The notes under the pieces are model-generated. The model worked only from the letters and a program-made list of their open reading frames with translations, was not told where the DNA came from and made no database searches. Shown here in pieces: positions 53,549 to 61,154 of a stretch of 61,154 nt of DNA. Both the position numbers and the translations under genes were made by a program. Source of the DNA: JBAVVD01 sp049697115 (GTDB lineage Bacteria > Acidobacteriota > Aminicenantia > Aminicenantales > UBA4085). The stretch is from NCBI GenBank assembly GCA_049697115.1, contig JBAVVD010000087.1, positions 1 to 61,154 on the forward strand. Reading direction: 5' to 3'. Every line of letters starts with the position of its first letter. Position 1 is the first letter of the stretch.

Positions 53549-53773
53549 GAGAGCCCCTCTGCAGGCAGGACTCCTTCTTTTTAGAAGCGGAAGGTAAAAC
53601 TCGGCCTCATTTTTGGTCACAACCCCCTTGCCCATGGGGAAGATGTAGAAGCCCATCGCTTTTTGACATCCCCGCCCATTATTTTTATCGTTCATGACGA
53701 TGGAAGGAGGCAAAAGCGGAGTATGAATGTCCATTCAGCCAGCGCGGCAGAAAACGAAATTCACCCTTTACGC
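53543..53773 (-). pseudogene. Gene remnant with a 74-bp copy of the downstream GT-C gene
   Basis: Between tsaD and the GT-C gene, the minus strand reads QKAMGFYIFPMGKGVVTKNEAEFYLP, matching the same segment of the GT-C protein (one substitution). The flanks do not match. It is best explained as a leftover of a duplicated paralogue. No intact product is expected. Confidence 0.6.
53592..53665 (-). repeat. 74-bp direct repeat, copy 1
   Basis: 72 of 74 bases identical with 54069-54142, which is inside the GT-C gene. Same orientation, starting points 477 bp apart. Confidence 0.9.
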
Positions 53774-56167
53774 TTAATTTTTAAGAGGAAGGATCTGGAG
53801 GAAGTAAGGGTCGATAAGGAGATTTTCATCGGATAATTTTTTAAGAGAAAGATTGATTTCGTAGAGGTAGAGATGACGGAGGGGATAATAAGCCGGAGGA
53901 GAGAAGGACAACTGTTTTCGTTCCTGGTTTGTTTGGCCTTCATAAAGAGGGAGGTCAAAAAAACGGATTACCACTTCATGCGTCCCTTTTTCTGACCCGA
54001 AAATCAATTGAATCTTTTCCAATTCGGTTTTTGAACTGAAGAGGATTTTGTAGGATTTTTCGATGTGGAGGTAAAACTCGGCCTCATTTTTGGCCACAAC
54101 CCCCTTGCCCATGGGGAAGATGTAGAAGCCCATCGCTTTCTGCGGCGAATAATAAAAAGTCCGGGTGGGGTAAGGAACATCTCTGGGATAGAGGACCCAG
54201 AGGAAAAAGGAGGCCGAGAGAAGAAGCAGGGCAAAAAGAAGATGGAAACCCTGTCTCAGCCGGAGCGGACCTCTGTTTTTAAACAGGACATATCCAAGAA
54301 CAAAGACAACCGCGGCCAGAATCCATAGGTAGTTTGGCAGGTATTCCACATTGCGGATTTTAATGAATGAAGGCAGGTAGGAAGGGAGGAAGAAATGTAG
54401 ATTGCTCAGATAGATAAACATGTCTCCGGCGCGCTGTGTGACCTCATGTGTGGTTGGCTGGTAGAGGAACGAGGGATGGCTGAGAAGAATCCCTGAAACC
54501 GTGAGGCTGGCCGCCCCGCCGATCATGAACAGGTGGGAGAAAAGCCTGTGGCGGTTATAAGCAAGGAAATAGCCCACCAGGAGAATCCCGATCCAGGAAA
54601 TGGGGGCCAGGACGCGCGCCTGGGGACAGTGACCCTGGCGGTGCGTAAAAAAGGCATAATTCAGCAGGAACGGCAGGGAAATAAAAAGCAGGATCAGGAG
54701 TTCTTTTTTGGCCCTTCGGAACATTTCCACAAAGCCCGAAAACATGAAAAAATAAAACGGGGCATAGAGGAGAAGGCCGTCCCTCTGATCGAAAAAGTAG
54801 TCCAGAAAAGTCTCGATTCTCGAGAGGAGAGGAAGGCTGAAGAGGCTTTCTTTGAGGGAGAGCGATTTTTCCGGACTCAGGACTCCTTCATAGACGGCAA
54901 ACGGGGAGAAGGTTCCGTAGAGATTGTAAATAAAGCAGCCAAAAAGGCCGAAGGAAAGAAGGGGAAAGGAGAGAAAAACAAGAATTCCCCACCGGGACTT
55001 TTGTTTTTTCCAGAGAAAATAAATGGAGATAAGAAGAAGGGGCCAGAAGATGAAGTTGTACTTGAGCCCGAACCAGAAGAATGTGGAGAGGAGAAAACCG
55101 AGAAAAAAAAGTGGAAAAAGGCGAAGCGGACGGGGCGAGGAGATCTTCCTGTAGATCAACAGCGAGAAAAAAGCGACGGGAATTTCCGGATAGAGGTGGA
55201 TGGCATAGAAAAGGATGGGCGAGCTGAAGGAATAGACCAGCCAGAGGCCGAGAGCCAGCCTTTCTTTCCTCAAGGTCTCCTTCAGGAAGAGGTAGACCTG
55301 AAGGCCCAGGAGAACGGCCCAGAGGGAAAGACTTGCCTTGAGGATAAAGGTGAGCAGCTTTCCTTTGAAGAATTGGCTCAGCCAGTAAAAGGGCATCATG
55401 AGGACTGAGATTCCGGGGAGGTTGATGGGGTAGATATAATCTTTCCCCTTTTTCCCGGTGCGGCCGTAGACGCCCAGCTTAAGGCGGGGATTTTGCTCTT
55501 TGGAATAAAAATGGAAATAGTCCTTGTGGGCGTAGTTGTTCGCCAGGTTGATGTCCCCATCCTTGAGGAGGCTGTGCGTGGTGAGAAGGTAATTGGGCTC
55601 GTCGCCCGAGAAGGTTATTCCTTTGGTGACAAGAAAAAGCGCACAGGCATTGTAGATAAGGAAGGCCACTATGAAAAGAAGGAGGAGCTTTTTTCTCGGG
55701 GAAAGACTCGAAAATTTGGCTTCAAGGCCGGCGGCTCTTTGTTTCCAGGACTCTGCGAAGAGGCCCGAAAGACTTGAGAATTTCAGATAGAAGAGAGAAA
55801 GGAGGATGAAAATGGCCAGGAGGTAAAGCCTGGTTTTGAGGTCGTCCCTGGTCAGATAATGTTTGAGGAGAAGAGTCGAGAGAAGGAAAAAAGCCAGGGG
55901 AGTGGATGCGAGGAATCCATCCCACAGCGTGAGGAACCTGTCTTTTCCGGAGATCCGCGATTCGATTTTCGCCAGAAACTGCCATCCAAAGAAAAGAAGA
56001 GTGAAGAAGAGAATGAAACCGAAGAATAATGGAAAAAAGCTAAAGTGGAATTGATGTTCCAGAATGGTAAAGCGGGAGGCCTGGATGGAGAGGTTGAGAA
56101 AGAAAGAAAGGCCGGCCGCATAGAGGAGAAAGGCGGCCGGAATAAGTGCGTTTTTCTTCCCGATCAT
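53774..56167 (-). CDS. Large membrane protein, GT-C glycosyltransferase-like
   Basis: A 797-residue protein with about 14-16 hydrophobic helices. The loop motif GITFSGDEPNYLLTTHSLLKDGDINLANNY (about 188-217) fits the acidic first-loop signature of GT-C enzymes; HLYPEIPVAFFSLLIYRK and FTHRQGHCPQARVLAPISWIGILL follow. The C-terminal part (about 665-797) is a soluble beta-rich domain after the last helix (LLFALLLLSASFFLWVLYPRDVPYP). Family precise unknown. A duplicated fragment of its 3' part is adjacent. Confidence 0.7.
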   Translation of the reverse strand: MIGKKNALIPAAFLLYAAGLSFFLNLSIQASRFTILEHQFHFSFFPLFFGFILFFTLLFFGWQFLAKIESRISGKDRFLTLWDGFLASTPLAFFLLSTLLLKHYLTRDDLKTRLYLLAIFILLSLFYLKFSSLSGLFAESWKQRAAGLEAKFSSLSPRKKLLLLFIVAFLIYNACALFLVTKGITFSGDEPNYLLTTHSLLKDGDINLANNYAHKDYFHFYSKEQNPRLKLGVYGRTGKKGKDYIYPINLPGISVLMMPFYWLSQFFKGKLLTFILKASLSLWAVLLGLQVYLFLKETLRKERLALGLWLVYSFSSPILFYAIHLYPEIPVAFFSLLIYRKISSPRPLRLFPLFFLGFLLSTFFWFGLKYNFIFWPLLLISIYFLWKKQKSRWGILVFLSFPLLSFGLFGCFIYNLYGTFSPFAVYEGVLSPEKSLSLKESLFSLPLLSRIETFLDYFFDQRDGLLLYAPFYFFMFSGFVEMFRRAKKELLILLFISLPFLLNYAFFTHRQGHCPQARVLAPISWIGILLVGYFLAYNRHRLFSHLFMIGGAASLTVSGILLSHPSFLYQPTTHEVTQRAGDMFIYLSNLHFFLPSYLPSFIKIRNVEYLPNYLWILAAVVFVLGYVLFKNRGPLRLRQGFHLLFALLLLSASFFLWVLYPRDVPYPTRTFYYSPQKAMGFYIFPMGKGVVAKNEAEFYLHIEKSYKILFSSKTELEKIQLIFGSEKGTHEVVIRFFDLPLYEGQTNQERKQLSFSPPAYYPLRHLYLYEINLSLKKLSDENLLIDPYFLQILPLKN
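54069..54142 (-). repeat. 74-bp direct repeat, copy 2 (inside the GT-C gene)
   Basis: The partner of the copy at 53592-53665. The encoded segment is intact here. Confidence 0.9.
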
Positions 56168-56308
56168 TTCTTTGAGTAATAGTAAACTTCTCTGCGGATG
56201 TCAAGAACAACCAATTCCCAAAGCCGCCTTTCGGCCTTTTTGAGCCAATTGACAGAGATTCGCCTTCAGTCTGAAAGGGAACGTTTATTAAATTGCCGGG
56301 ATATAAGT

Positions 56309-56337
56309 TTGCTCAGCGGTGAGATTTCGGGTAAAAT
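56309..56337 (+). promoter_or_regulatory. Putative promoter of the CarboxypepD-TPR gene
   Basis: TTGCTC (56309-56314), 17-nt spacer, TAAAAT (56332-56337), 92 bp before the ATG. Confidence 0.4.
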
Positions 56338-56428
56338 CAGCGCGAGATGAAATGGGATTTGTCTGTTGCCGTCAAAGAGTGCACGTCCGGATGGGGCAGG
56401 AAAATCTTTTCATAAGGAGAAGAAATCC

Positions 56429-57397
56429 ATGAGAGGGAAGCATTTTGAAGCCATCATGGCCGTCATCTTCATTTTATCCATTCCTGCAAGCGTTCTTTCT
56501 CAGGAGGGAAGAGGAATGGGCCGGATCTCCGGAACCGTCGTCGATGAAGCCGGGAATCCTGTGGGGAACGCGGAGATTGTCATCCAAGCTAGGTCGTATG
56601 AATACAGCACGAAAACAATGTCTGATAAGAATGGAAATTGGGCGGTTGCGGGGCTTGGCACCGGAATATTCAGCATCACAGCTTCCAAAGAGGGATATTT
56701 ACCCACAGCCGTCGAAATGAACGTAAGCCAGTTCAAGAATCCTCTCCAAAAAATCACCCTTAAAAGGATCCAGGACATCAGCGAGCCCTCGGTGGATGAC
56801 GAAAACAGCCGGAAGCTTTTCGAAGAAGCCAATGCCATGTACAACCAGGAGAATTATAAAAGCGCTCTCGCCCTTTTCGAGGAGTTCCTTGAGAAAAATC
56901 CGCGCGTTTATATGATCCGGTTCAACATCGGAAATTGCTACAGGGAGATGAAGGAGTATGAGAAAGCCCTCGTCGAATATAACCTGGTCCTGGAAAAGCT
57001 TAAGGAAGTGGCTCCCGAGCCAAAGAGCGATCAGAACCAGGCGAAAGTCTATGCCAGTATCGGCGAGGTCTATCTGATTCAAAATGAATTCTCAAAAGCC
57101 CAGGAGTATTTAAAGAAGGCCGTTGACCTGTTCCCGAGCGACCATGCCCTCGCCTACAACGTGGCCGAAATCTTCTTCCAGGCCGGCCAAGTCGACCAGG
57201 CCATCGAGTATTACACGCTGTCTTCAAAGATTAAGCCCGACTGGCCGAATGCGTGGCTGAAGTTGGGCTACGCTCATGTGAACAAGGGAAATTTTGAAGA
57301 GGCTATCAAGTATTTTCAGAAATTTTTAGATAGTGCCCCTCAGGATCCGCAGGCCGAATCGATCAGGAACCTGATTGATCAGTTGAAGAAACGTTAA
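56429..57397 (+). CDS. Exported protein with CarboxypepD_reg domain and TPR repeats
   Basis: 322 residues from ATG 56429, with AAGGAGA 9 nt upstream. Signal peptide (about 1-25, VLSQEG). CarboxypepD_reg domain 28-110 (GRISGTVVDEAGNPVGNAEIVIQARS, WAVAGLGTGIFSITASKEGY). Then four or five TPRs (KLFEEANAMYNQENYKSALALFEEFLEKNP, IRFNIGNCYREMKEYEKALVEYNLVL, YASIGEVYLIQNEFSKAQEYLKKAVDLFPSDHAL, AYNVAEIFFQAGQVDQAIEYYTLSSKIKPDW). It likely assembles or scaffolds an envelope complex. It is convergent with the second TonB receptor. Confidence 0.8.
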   Translation: MRGKHFEAIMAVIFILSIPASVLSQEGRGMGRISGTVVDEAGNPVGNAEIVIQARSYEYSTKTMSDKNGNWAVAGLGTGIFSITASKEGYLPTAVEMNVSQFKNPLQKITLKRIQDISEPSVDDENSRKLFEEANAMYNQENYKSALALFEEFLEKNPRVYMIRFNIGNCYREMKEYEKALVEYNLVLEKLKEVAPEPKSDQNQAKVYASIGEVYLIQNEFSKAQEYLKKAVDLFPSDHALAYNVAEIFFQAGQVDQAIEYYTLSSKIKPDWPNAWLKLGYAHVNKGNFEEAIKYFQKFLDSAPQDPQAESIRNLIDQLKKR

Positions 57398-57491
57398 TTT
57401 TGGGGACACCGGCCTGATTTATCCACGATTTCTTCCTGTCCGGGAAGAGATGCCCTATTTCCGGAAGAAGCCATCCGATAAATGTCTCCAT

Positions 57492-57528
57492 AAAAAAAAG
57501 GAAGGCTCCGAAGAGCCTTCCCTTATTT
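57492..57528 (-). terminator. Strong intrinsic terminator of the second TonB receptor (possibly bidirectional)
   Basis: Stem GGAAGGCTC (57500-57508) with GAGCCTTCC (57513-57521), perfect 9 bp. On the minus strand the loop is TTCG, a stable tetraloop, and the stem is followed by eight T (57499-57492). On the plus strand TTATTTT follows, so it may end the TPR gene too. Confidence 0.85.
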
Positions 57529-57552
57529 TGTGCGTGTGCGTCTTCTGTATAC

Positions 57553-60369
57553 TTAGAACATGAACTTGAAGCCGAGCCGCATAATCCTGGGATCGCTGTA
57601 GCCTGTCGATCCTCCGAAATCAACGGGCACGTTATTCACGGTGAGGGCGCTGCTGGAAACGGTCTGGATTGAAGTGACGATCTGGGAGTTGAGGACGTTG
57701 AAGACATCCAGAAACAGGGCGGCTGTTCCGATGTTGCCCGGAATCCGGAAGGTTTTTTCGAGGCGCAGGTCGAGCATGTAGTATCCGGGCTCTTTTCGCG
57801 AGCCGCGTGTTTCGGCCCAAATGGTGGTATCCGTGTACAGGCTCAATCCCAAATCCTGACTGCGAATGGATCTCGCGTACCGGTTGCCGTCGAGGTACCG
57901 GAAATAACCGCTGAAGTTGATCCCCCACGGACCCTGGACGAATCCCTGGACTTTGAACTGATGGCGCCGCTCGACCCCGAATTCTCCCATCGCATTGATG
58001 TGGGTGTTGGGATTGTCGAAGTAGGACTGTCCGGACCAACTGTCGTCGAAATCGGTTCCGATGAGACCGCGGGAATGGGCATAGACGTAAGAAACCATCA
58101 TCTGCCACCGGTTGGAGAGCCTCTTGTTGAGGGTGACTTCCAGGCCGTCATAATCCCTCTTGCAATCGCGTGGATTTGTGATAAAACCCTTCCAGGGGAG
58201 GGATGAGTCGACTTTATTCCAGAAATAGACTGTCTTTCCGGTATAGGGATCAACAACATACACCTGCTTCCAGTTCGTCCAGATTGCAGGATCCAGCATA
58301 TCGGCCCCATTCTTATACGCTTCCCAGTCGAATCCGTTCAGATCCAAGTCTTCGATCAGGTCTCTGTCCCACTTCCGGATATACCGCACTGACAAGCTCA
58401 CGTCGCGGATGATTTCCCTTTCGACGCCGATCGTGAATTCGTCGATATATGGAGCTTTGAGGTCCGGGTCCATTTTGGCATTGGCCGTGGCGCCGAAGTT
58501 AGATTTAACTCCCTTCGACGTCCAGTCGGCGTTGAGATATTCCCTCCAGTAGACGAAGCTGTTGGGATTGACGGTCACGAACCACTGCAGGATGTTGGCG
58601 ACATAGTAGCGGGAGAAGCTGGCCTTGAGGATCGTCTTGCCGTCGCCGGTCAGGTCATAGGTGGCGCCGAGCCGGGGAGCGAGGGTGTTCCAGATGATGG
58701 GCTTGAAAGCTTCGCGGACGGCTACGTCATACGTTATGCCGCCATACGTAACGGGTTCTCTTTCCTCGCCCTGTTTGGGGATGATGCCTTCCTGATGGTC
58801 GAACCGGAACCCGATGTTGAGGGTCAGCCGGCCGGTGGGAGTCCAGGAATCCTGCACAAATCCGCCGATGACGAATTTCTTGTCTTTCCGTGTGAAGTCG
58901 ATATAGTGGGTCACATAGTAGGGAACACCGTTTCTCACTGTGACAAATGGCCCCAGTCCGCTGACCGAAAGATGGTTGTGGCGCCTGTAGCGGCTGTCCG
59001 AAGAGAACTCGGTCTCGATCCCGGCCTTGAACTCATGGCTTCCCATCAAATTATCGACGAAGTATGTGGCGTCGGTCATGGCCTGGAATCTGTTTCTCTC
59101 ATAGATGTCATCGTAGCCGTAGCTCTCAGAGTACTGTCTCAGGGTGCTGTCGTAAATTCGGGGCTTGTCATTCTTGGCCGTCAGATTCAGGTGGTAATCC
59201 ATGACACCCGCCTTTAAATTCATGAAGAAGTTGCTGCCGAAGAATTTCGTCCACTGGATGTTGTATGTATAAATAGGGGTGGTCTGCTTCCAGGTGGCGT
59301 CTTCTGTATAGTTGACGGCCGCGCCGCGGTGGTTGCGCTTGTACTCGGAGAAATTGAATGCGAGGACGAGCTTATCGCTCTTTGTGATCTGGTAGGTGAT
59401 CTTTCCATATGGATAAAGCCTGAAGTAGTCGAGGGGAGTATTTGTGGGCTGCTTGTCAAAAGGATAGCCAGGCAAGAATTCCTGGGATTTCATCAGCGAG
59501 AAGTTGCCGTAGAACCAGATTTTGTCCTTGATGATGGGGCCGCCGAAGTTGAAACCGGGTTCATACTCATAGTCAAAACCGCTCTTCTGGCCTTCGAAGA
59601 TCGTCCCCTTGAGGTTATCGCTCTGGAATTTGTCATTCCGGAAGTAAAAGCTGGCCATGCCGCTGAACTTGTTTCCGCCGGATTTGGTGACGACATTGAC
59701 GACACCGCCTCTGACGCTTCCGTACTCAGCGGGGAGCCCGCCGGTCTGGACAGAGAGCTCTTCCATGATATCCACACTGAAAGTGCCAGCCTGGGTGCCT
59801 GTAACCGGGTCGGTCACATTCACCCCGTCGAGGTTGAATGTGTTATCTCTTTCACTGCTTCCGTGAGTTGTTGAGCCGGTGACACCGGGGACCATGTTGA
59901 AGAATGTTGCCAGTGTTCTTGTGGCGGGAATGCTCTGGAGGAATTCTGTGGTCAGGTTGGCGGCCAGAGTTGTCCTTTGCCTGTCCACAGTCGGGGCGCG
60001 TCCCGTAACGGTGACGGTTTCCTCGATAGGGGAAAGCTCAAGAGTGACATCGAGTGTCGTTGTGACACCGACACCGATTTTAATGCGGTCCCGCACAAGA
60101 GTCTTGAATCCTTCCAGCTTGAACGTCACCTGGTATTCACCCGGTGAAAGAGCGGGGAACCGGAAGAGGCCGCTGTCGGCGGTGATCATATCCATCTGGG
60201 GAAGGATCATGGCCGGGGATTTAATGGTTACGATTACGCCAGGAAGAGGTTGGCCGTCCTGTCCGAGGACCGTTCCGTTCAGATTTCCTGTTTGTGAGAG
60301 CTGGGCAGAGCCGATAGCCGCAACCATTAGTGCCGAAAGCAAAAATAAGCATGCTTTCTTGAAGTTCAT
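57553..60369 (-). CDS. TonB-dependent receptor with carboxypeptidase-regulatory-like domain
   Basis: A 938-residue protein. Signal peptide (1-23, IGSAQ). CarboxypepD_reg domain about 28-105 (GNLNGTVLGQDGQPLPGVIVTIKSP, FRFPALSPGEYQVTFKLEGF), plug about 118-230 (FLQSIPATRTLATFFNMVPGVTG, NTFNLDGVNVTDPVTGT, GGLPAEYGSVRGGVVNVVTKSGGNKFSG), then an OMP barrel ending in LGFKFMF. Oar-like; substrate unknown. It has a perfect SD (AAGGAGGTGA) and a long AT-rich leader. Confidence 0.88.
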   Translation of the reverse strand: MNFKKACLFLLSALMVAAIGSAQLSQTGNLNGTVLGQDGQPLPGVIVTIKSPAMILPQMDMITADSGLFRFPALSPGEYQVTFKLEGFKTLVRDRIKIGVGVTTTLDVTLELSPIEETVTVTGRAPTVDRQRTTLAANLTTEFLQSIPATRTLATFFNMVPGVTGSTTHGSSERDNTFNLDGVNVTDPVTGTQAGTFSVDIMEELSVQTGGLPAEYGSVRGGVVNVVTKSGGNKFSGMASFYFRNDKFQSDNLKGTIFEGQKSGFDYEYEPGFNFGGPIIKDKIWFYGNFSLMKSQEFLPGYPFDKQPTNTPLDYFRLYPYGKITYQITKSDKLVLAFNFSEYKRNHRGAAVNYTEDATWKQTTPIYTYNIQWTKFFGSNFFMNLKAGVMDYHLNLTAKNDKPRIYDSTLRQYSESYGYDDIYERNRFQAMTDATYFVDNLMGSHEFKAGIETEFSSDSRYRRHNHLSVSGLGPFVTVRNGVPYYVTHYIDFTRKDKKFVIGGFVQDSWTPTGRLTLNIGFRFDHQEGIIPKQGEEREPVTYGGITYDVAVREAFKPIIWNTLAPRLGATYDLTGDGKTILKASFSRYYVANILQWFVTVNPNSFVYWREYLNADWTSKGVKSNFGATANAKMDPDLKAPYIDEFTIGVEREIIRDVSLSVRYIRKWDRDLIEDLDLNGFDWEAYKNGADMLDPAIWTNWKQVYVVDPYTGKTVYFWNKVDSSLPWKGFITNPRDCKRDYDGLEVTLNKRLSNRWQMMVSYVYAHSRGLIGTDFDDSWSGQSYFDNPNTHINAMGEFGVERRHQFKVQGFVQGPWGINFSGYFRYLDGNRYARSIRSQDLGLSLYTDTTIWAETRGSRKEPGYYMLDLRLEKTFRIPGNIGTAALFLDVFNVLNSQIVTSIQTVSSSALTVNNVPVDFGGSTGYSDPRIMRLGFKFMF

Positions 60370-60380
60370 TTCACCTCCTT
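60369..60380 (-). promoter_or_regulatory. Perfect SD of the second TonB receptor
   Basis: Minus strand AAGGAGGTGAAA directly before the ATG at 60369. It matches the anti-SD fully. Confidence 0.8.
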
Positions 60381-60455
60381 AAAGAAAATGGTTTTAAATT
60401 CATCAACCTAAAAATCCAAAATACCCATTGACCTGAAATGCATTTTCTTTGTTTT

Positions 60456-60467
60456 TTTCACCTCCTT
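60456..60467 (-). repeat. Second copy of the SD element
   Basis: AAGGAGGTGAAA on the minus strand, identical with 60369-60380 and 87 nt upstream. A very short frame (ATG 60443 to stop 60408, 11 codons) follows but at poor spacing. Confidence 0.6.
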
Positions 60468-60587
60468 GTTTATATTTCTCTGGCTGATTATTGCCTATCT
60501 GGTGGGGACAGGCATCTTTCAGCGAAAGATTGAACCTCTCCCTCGCTCCAGGAGACAACCTCGTTTCCATAATTATTAAATTAAATC

Positions 60588-60608
60588 ATAAATTATAAAT
60601 TATAAATT
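60588..60608. repeat. Three tandem ATAAATT repeats
   Basis: Three perfect 7-bp copies followed by ATATT, about 220 bp upstream of the receptor start. They contain AATTATA, the half-site seen at the gntR start. Could be an UP element, operator or simply AT-rich DNA. Confidence 0.6.
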
Positions 60609-61154
60609 ATATTCTATTTTTGGAGAGCAAGTTTCATACCAACTAATAAATTTATAAACGATTCATTTTAAATGAAATAATATTTAGGAGAGAGCTGTAT
60701 GTTGCAGAAAAATTCAATAAATTGAATTTTTATCCAAATTTACGAATAATTAGTCTGCATTATTCATAAGAACATAAAATTCAGCAGAGAATGGGCATCT
60801 ATTCTACGACTCCTTCCCCTTCCCTCCGAAAAAGAGTCTTCCTCCACATAGGGACTCTCCAACCCCCTCTTTATTTTTTGGTTCTCTTCCATTTTGGGTG
60901 GATTCATTTAAGGAAGATATCAGGAACGGCGTGAAAAACCTGAAGGGGAGCACAGCCATTCCGGATATCTCCTTTCTAACTCCCAAAGAATAGAAGAGAA
61001 CCATTTTTTATCGGCAATTCTGGGTTTATCCCAAAATTGCCATTAGGAAATTACCAACAGGGATAAAACCTCATTGAGGGTATAGAAAGCGGTTGTGCAG
61101 CATGCTTTTCGACAAAAAGGTACAGCCCGATTTTCACTCTTGACCCACAGTTCA

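Larger units (their letters stand above)
60370..61154. other. 785-bp upstream region of the second TonB receptor
   Basis: Very AT-rich, with a second copy of the SD element (60456-60467) and three ATAAATT repeats (60588-60608). A 10-bp inverted repeat GGTTCTCTTC (60881-60890) ... GAAGAGAACC (60993-61002) spans about 100 bp near the right end. No gene is recognised; the end of the window cuts this region. Confidence 0.5.

Noticed and set aside
54533..55408. 291-codon open frame on the plus strand, rich in Lys and Glu
   Set aside because: It is the antisense shadow of the GT-C membrane gene; hydrophobic codons read backwards give K/E-rich frames. No SD or family signal.
60408..60461. Leader peptide before the second TonB receptor (GTG 60461 or ATG 60443)
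   Set aside because: The GTG overlaps the SD and the ATG is about 17 nt from it; spacing is poor, so it is not listed as a gene.
60804..61004. 66-codon minus-strand frame near the right end
   Set aside because: Low-complexity composition, no SD and no domain.

Overview
The window looks like chromosomal DNA of a Gram-negative, didermic bacterium. LolA, two TonB-dependent receptors with N-terminal carboxypeptidase-regulatory-like domains, a GWxTD-domain protein, an OM beta-barrel and an RND/TolC pump all point to an outer membrane. GWxTD proteins together with large receptors of the CarboxypepD_reg type, and many Na+-coupled carriers, are typical of Acidobacteriota-related lineages; Candidatus Aminicenantes is my best guess (inference, not proven). 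No phage, insertion sequence or CRISPR array was seen.

Layout. 0.0-1.2 kb: a two-gene HEPN/nucleotidyltransferase (MNT) toxin-antitoxin-like pair with a perfect 24-bp palindrome in its promoter. 1.2-4.0 kb (minus): an envelope operon of lolA, ECF sigma factor, zinc-finger anti-sigma factor and a bactofilin-like membrane protein. 4.1-7.1 kb (plus): a Na+/solute symporter, a DUF374 acyltransferase and a TPR protein. 7.1-8.9 kb (minus): methyltransferase, a putative degenerate JAB/MPN-like protein and an AMMECR1 protein. 9.0-10.6 kb: MBL hydrolase and Xer recombinase. 11.4-17.7 kb: a TetR-controlled tripartite RND efflux operon. 17.8-20.9 kb: two Na+-coupled amino-acid carriers, the second with an unusual N-terminal extracytoplasmic domain.

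20.9-41.8 kb is a polysaccharide/glycan region. It holds two GT-C membrane proteins, a GH38-like lipoprotein, a UDP-GlcNAc 2-epimerase, an AsnB-type amidotransferase, a nucleotide-sugar dehydrogenase with an extra C-terminal domain, a NodB deacetylase, a GT2 transferase, an FAD oxidoreductase, a WbpB-WbpD fusion and a WbpE aminotransferase. Together these can account for a UDP-2,3-diacetamido-hexuronic acid type sugar (Wbp pathway), possibly amidated. Inside it lies a decayed stretch (22.7-24.9 kb) with an AAA/DUF4143 ATPase and the remnant of a GT4 glycosyltransferase.

41.9-61.2 kb: a bacterial eRF1-like (BaeRF) protein, tRNA-Leu(CAG), a radical SAM protein, a GWxTD lipoprotein, a GntR regulator in line with a TonB receptor, a coiled-coil methyltransferase coupled to tatA, mtnA, tsaD, a large GT-C protein with a 74-bp duplicated remnant beside it, a CarboxypepD_reg-TPR protein and a second TonB receptor with a strong UUCG-loop terminator. 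Housekeeping genes (tsaD, mtnA, tatA, lolA, xer, tRNA-Leu) are intermingled with the accessory genes.
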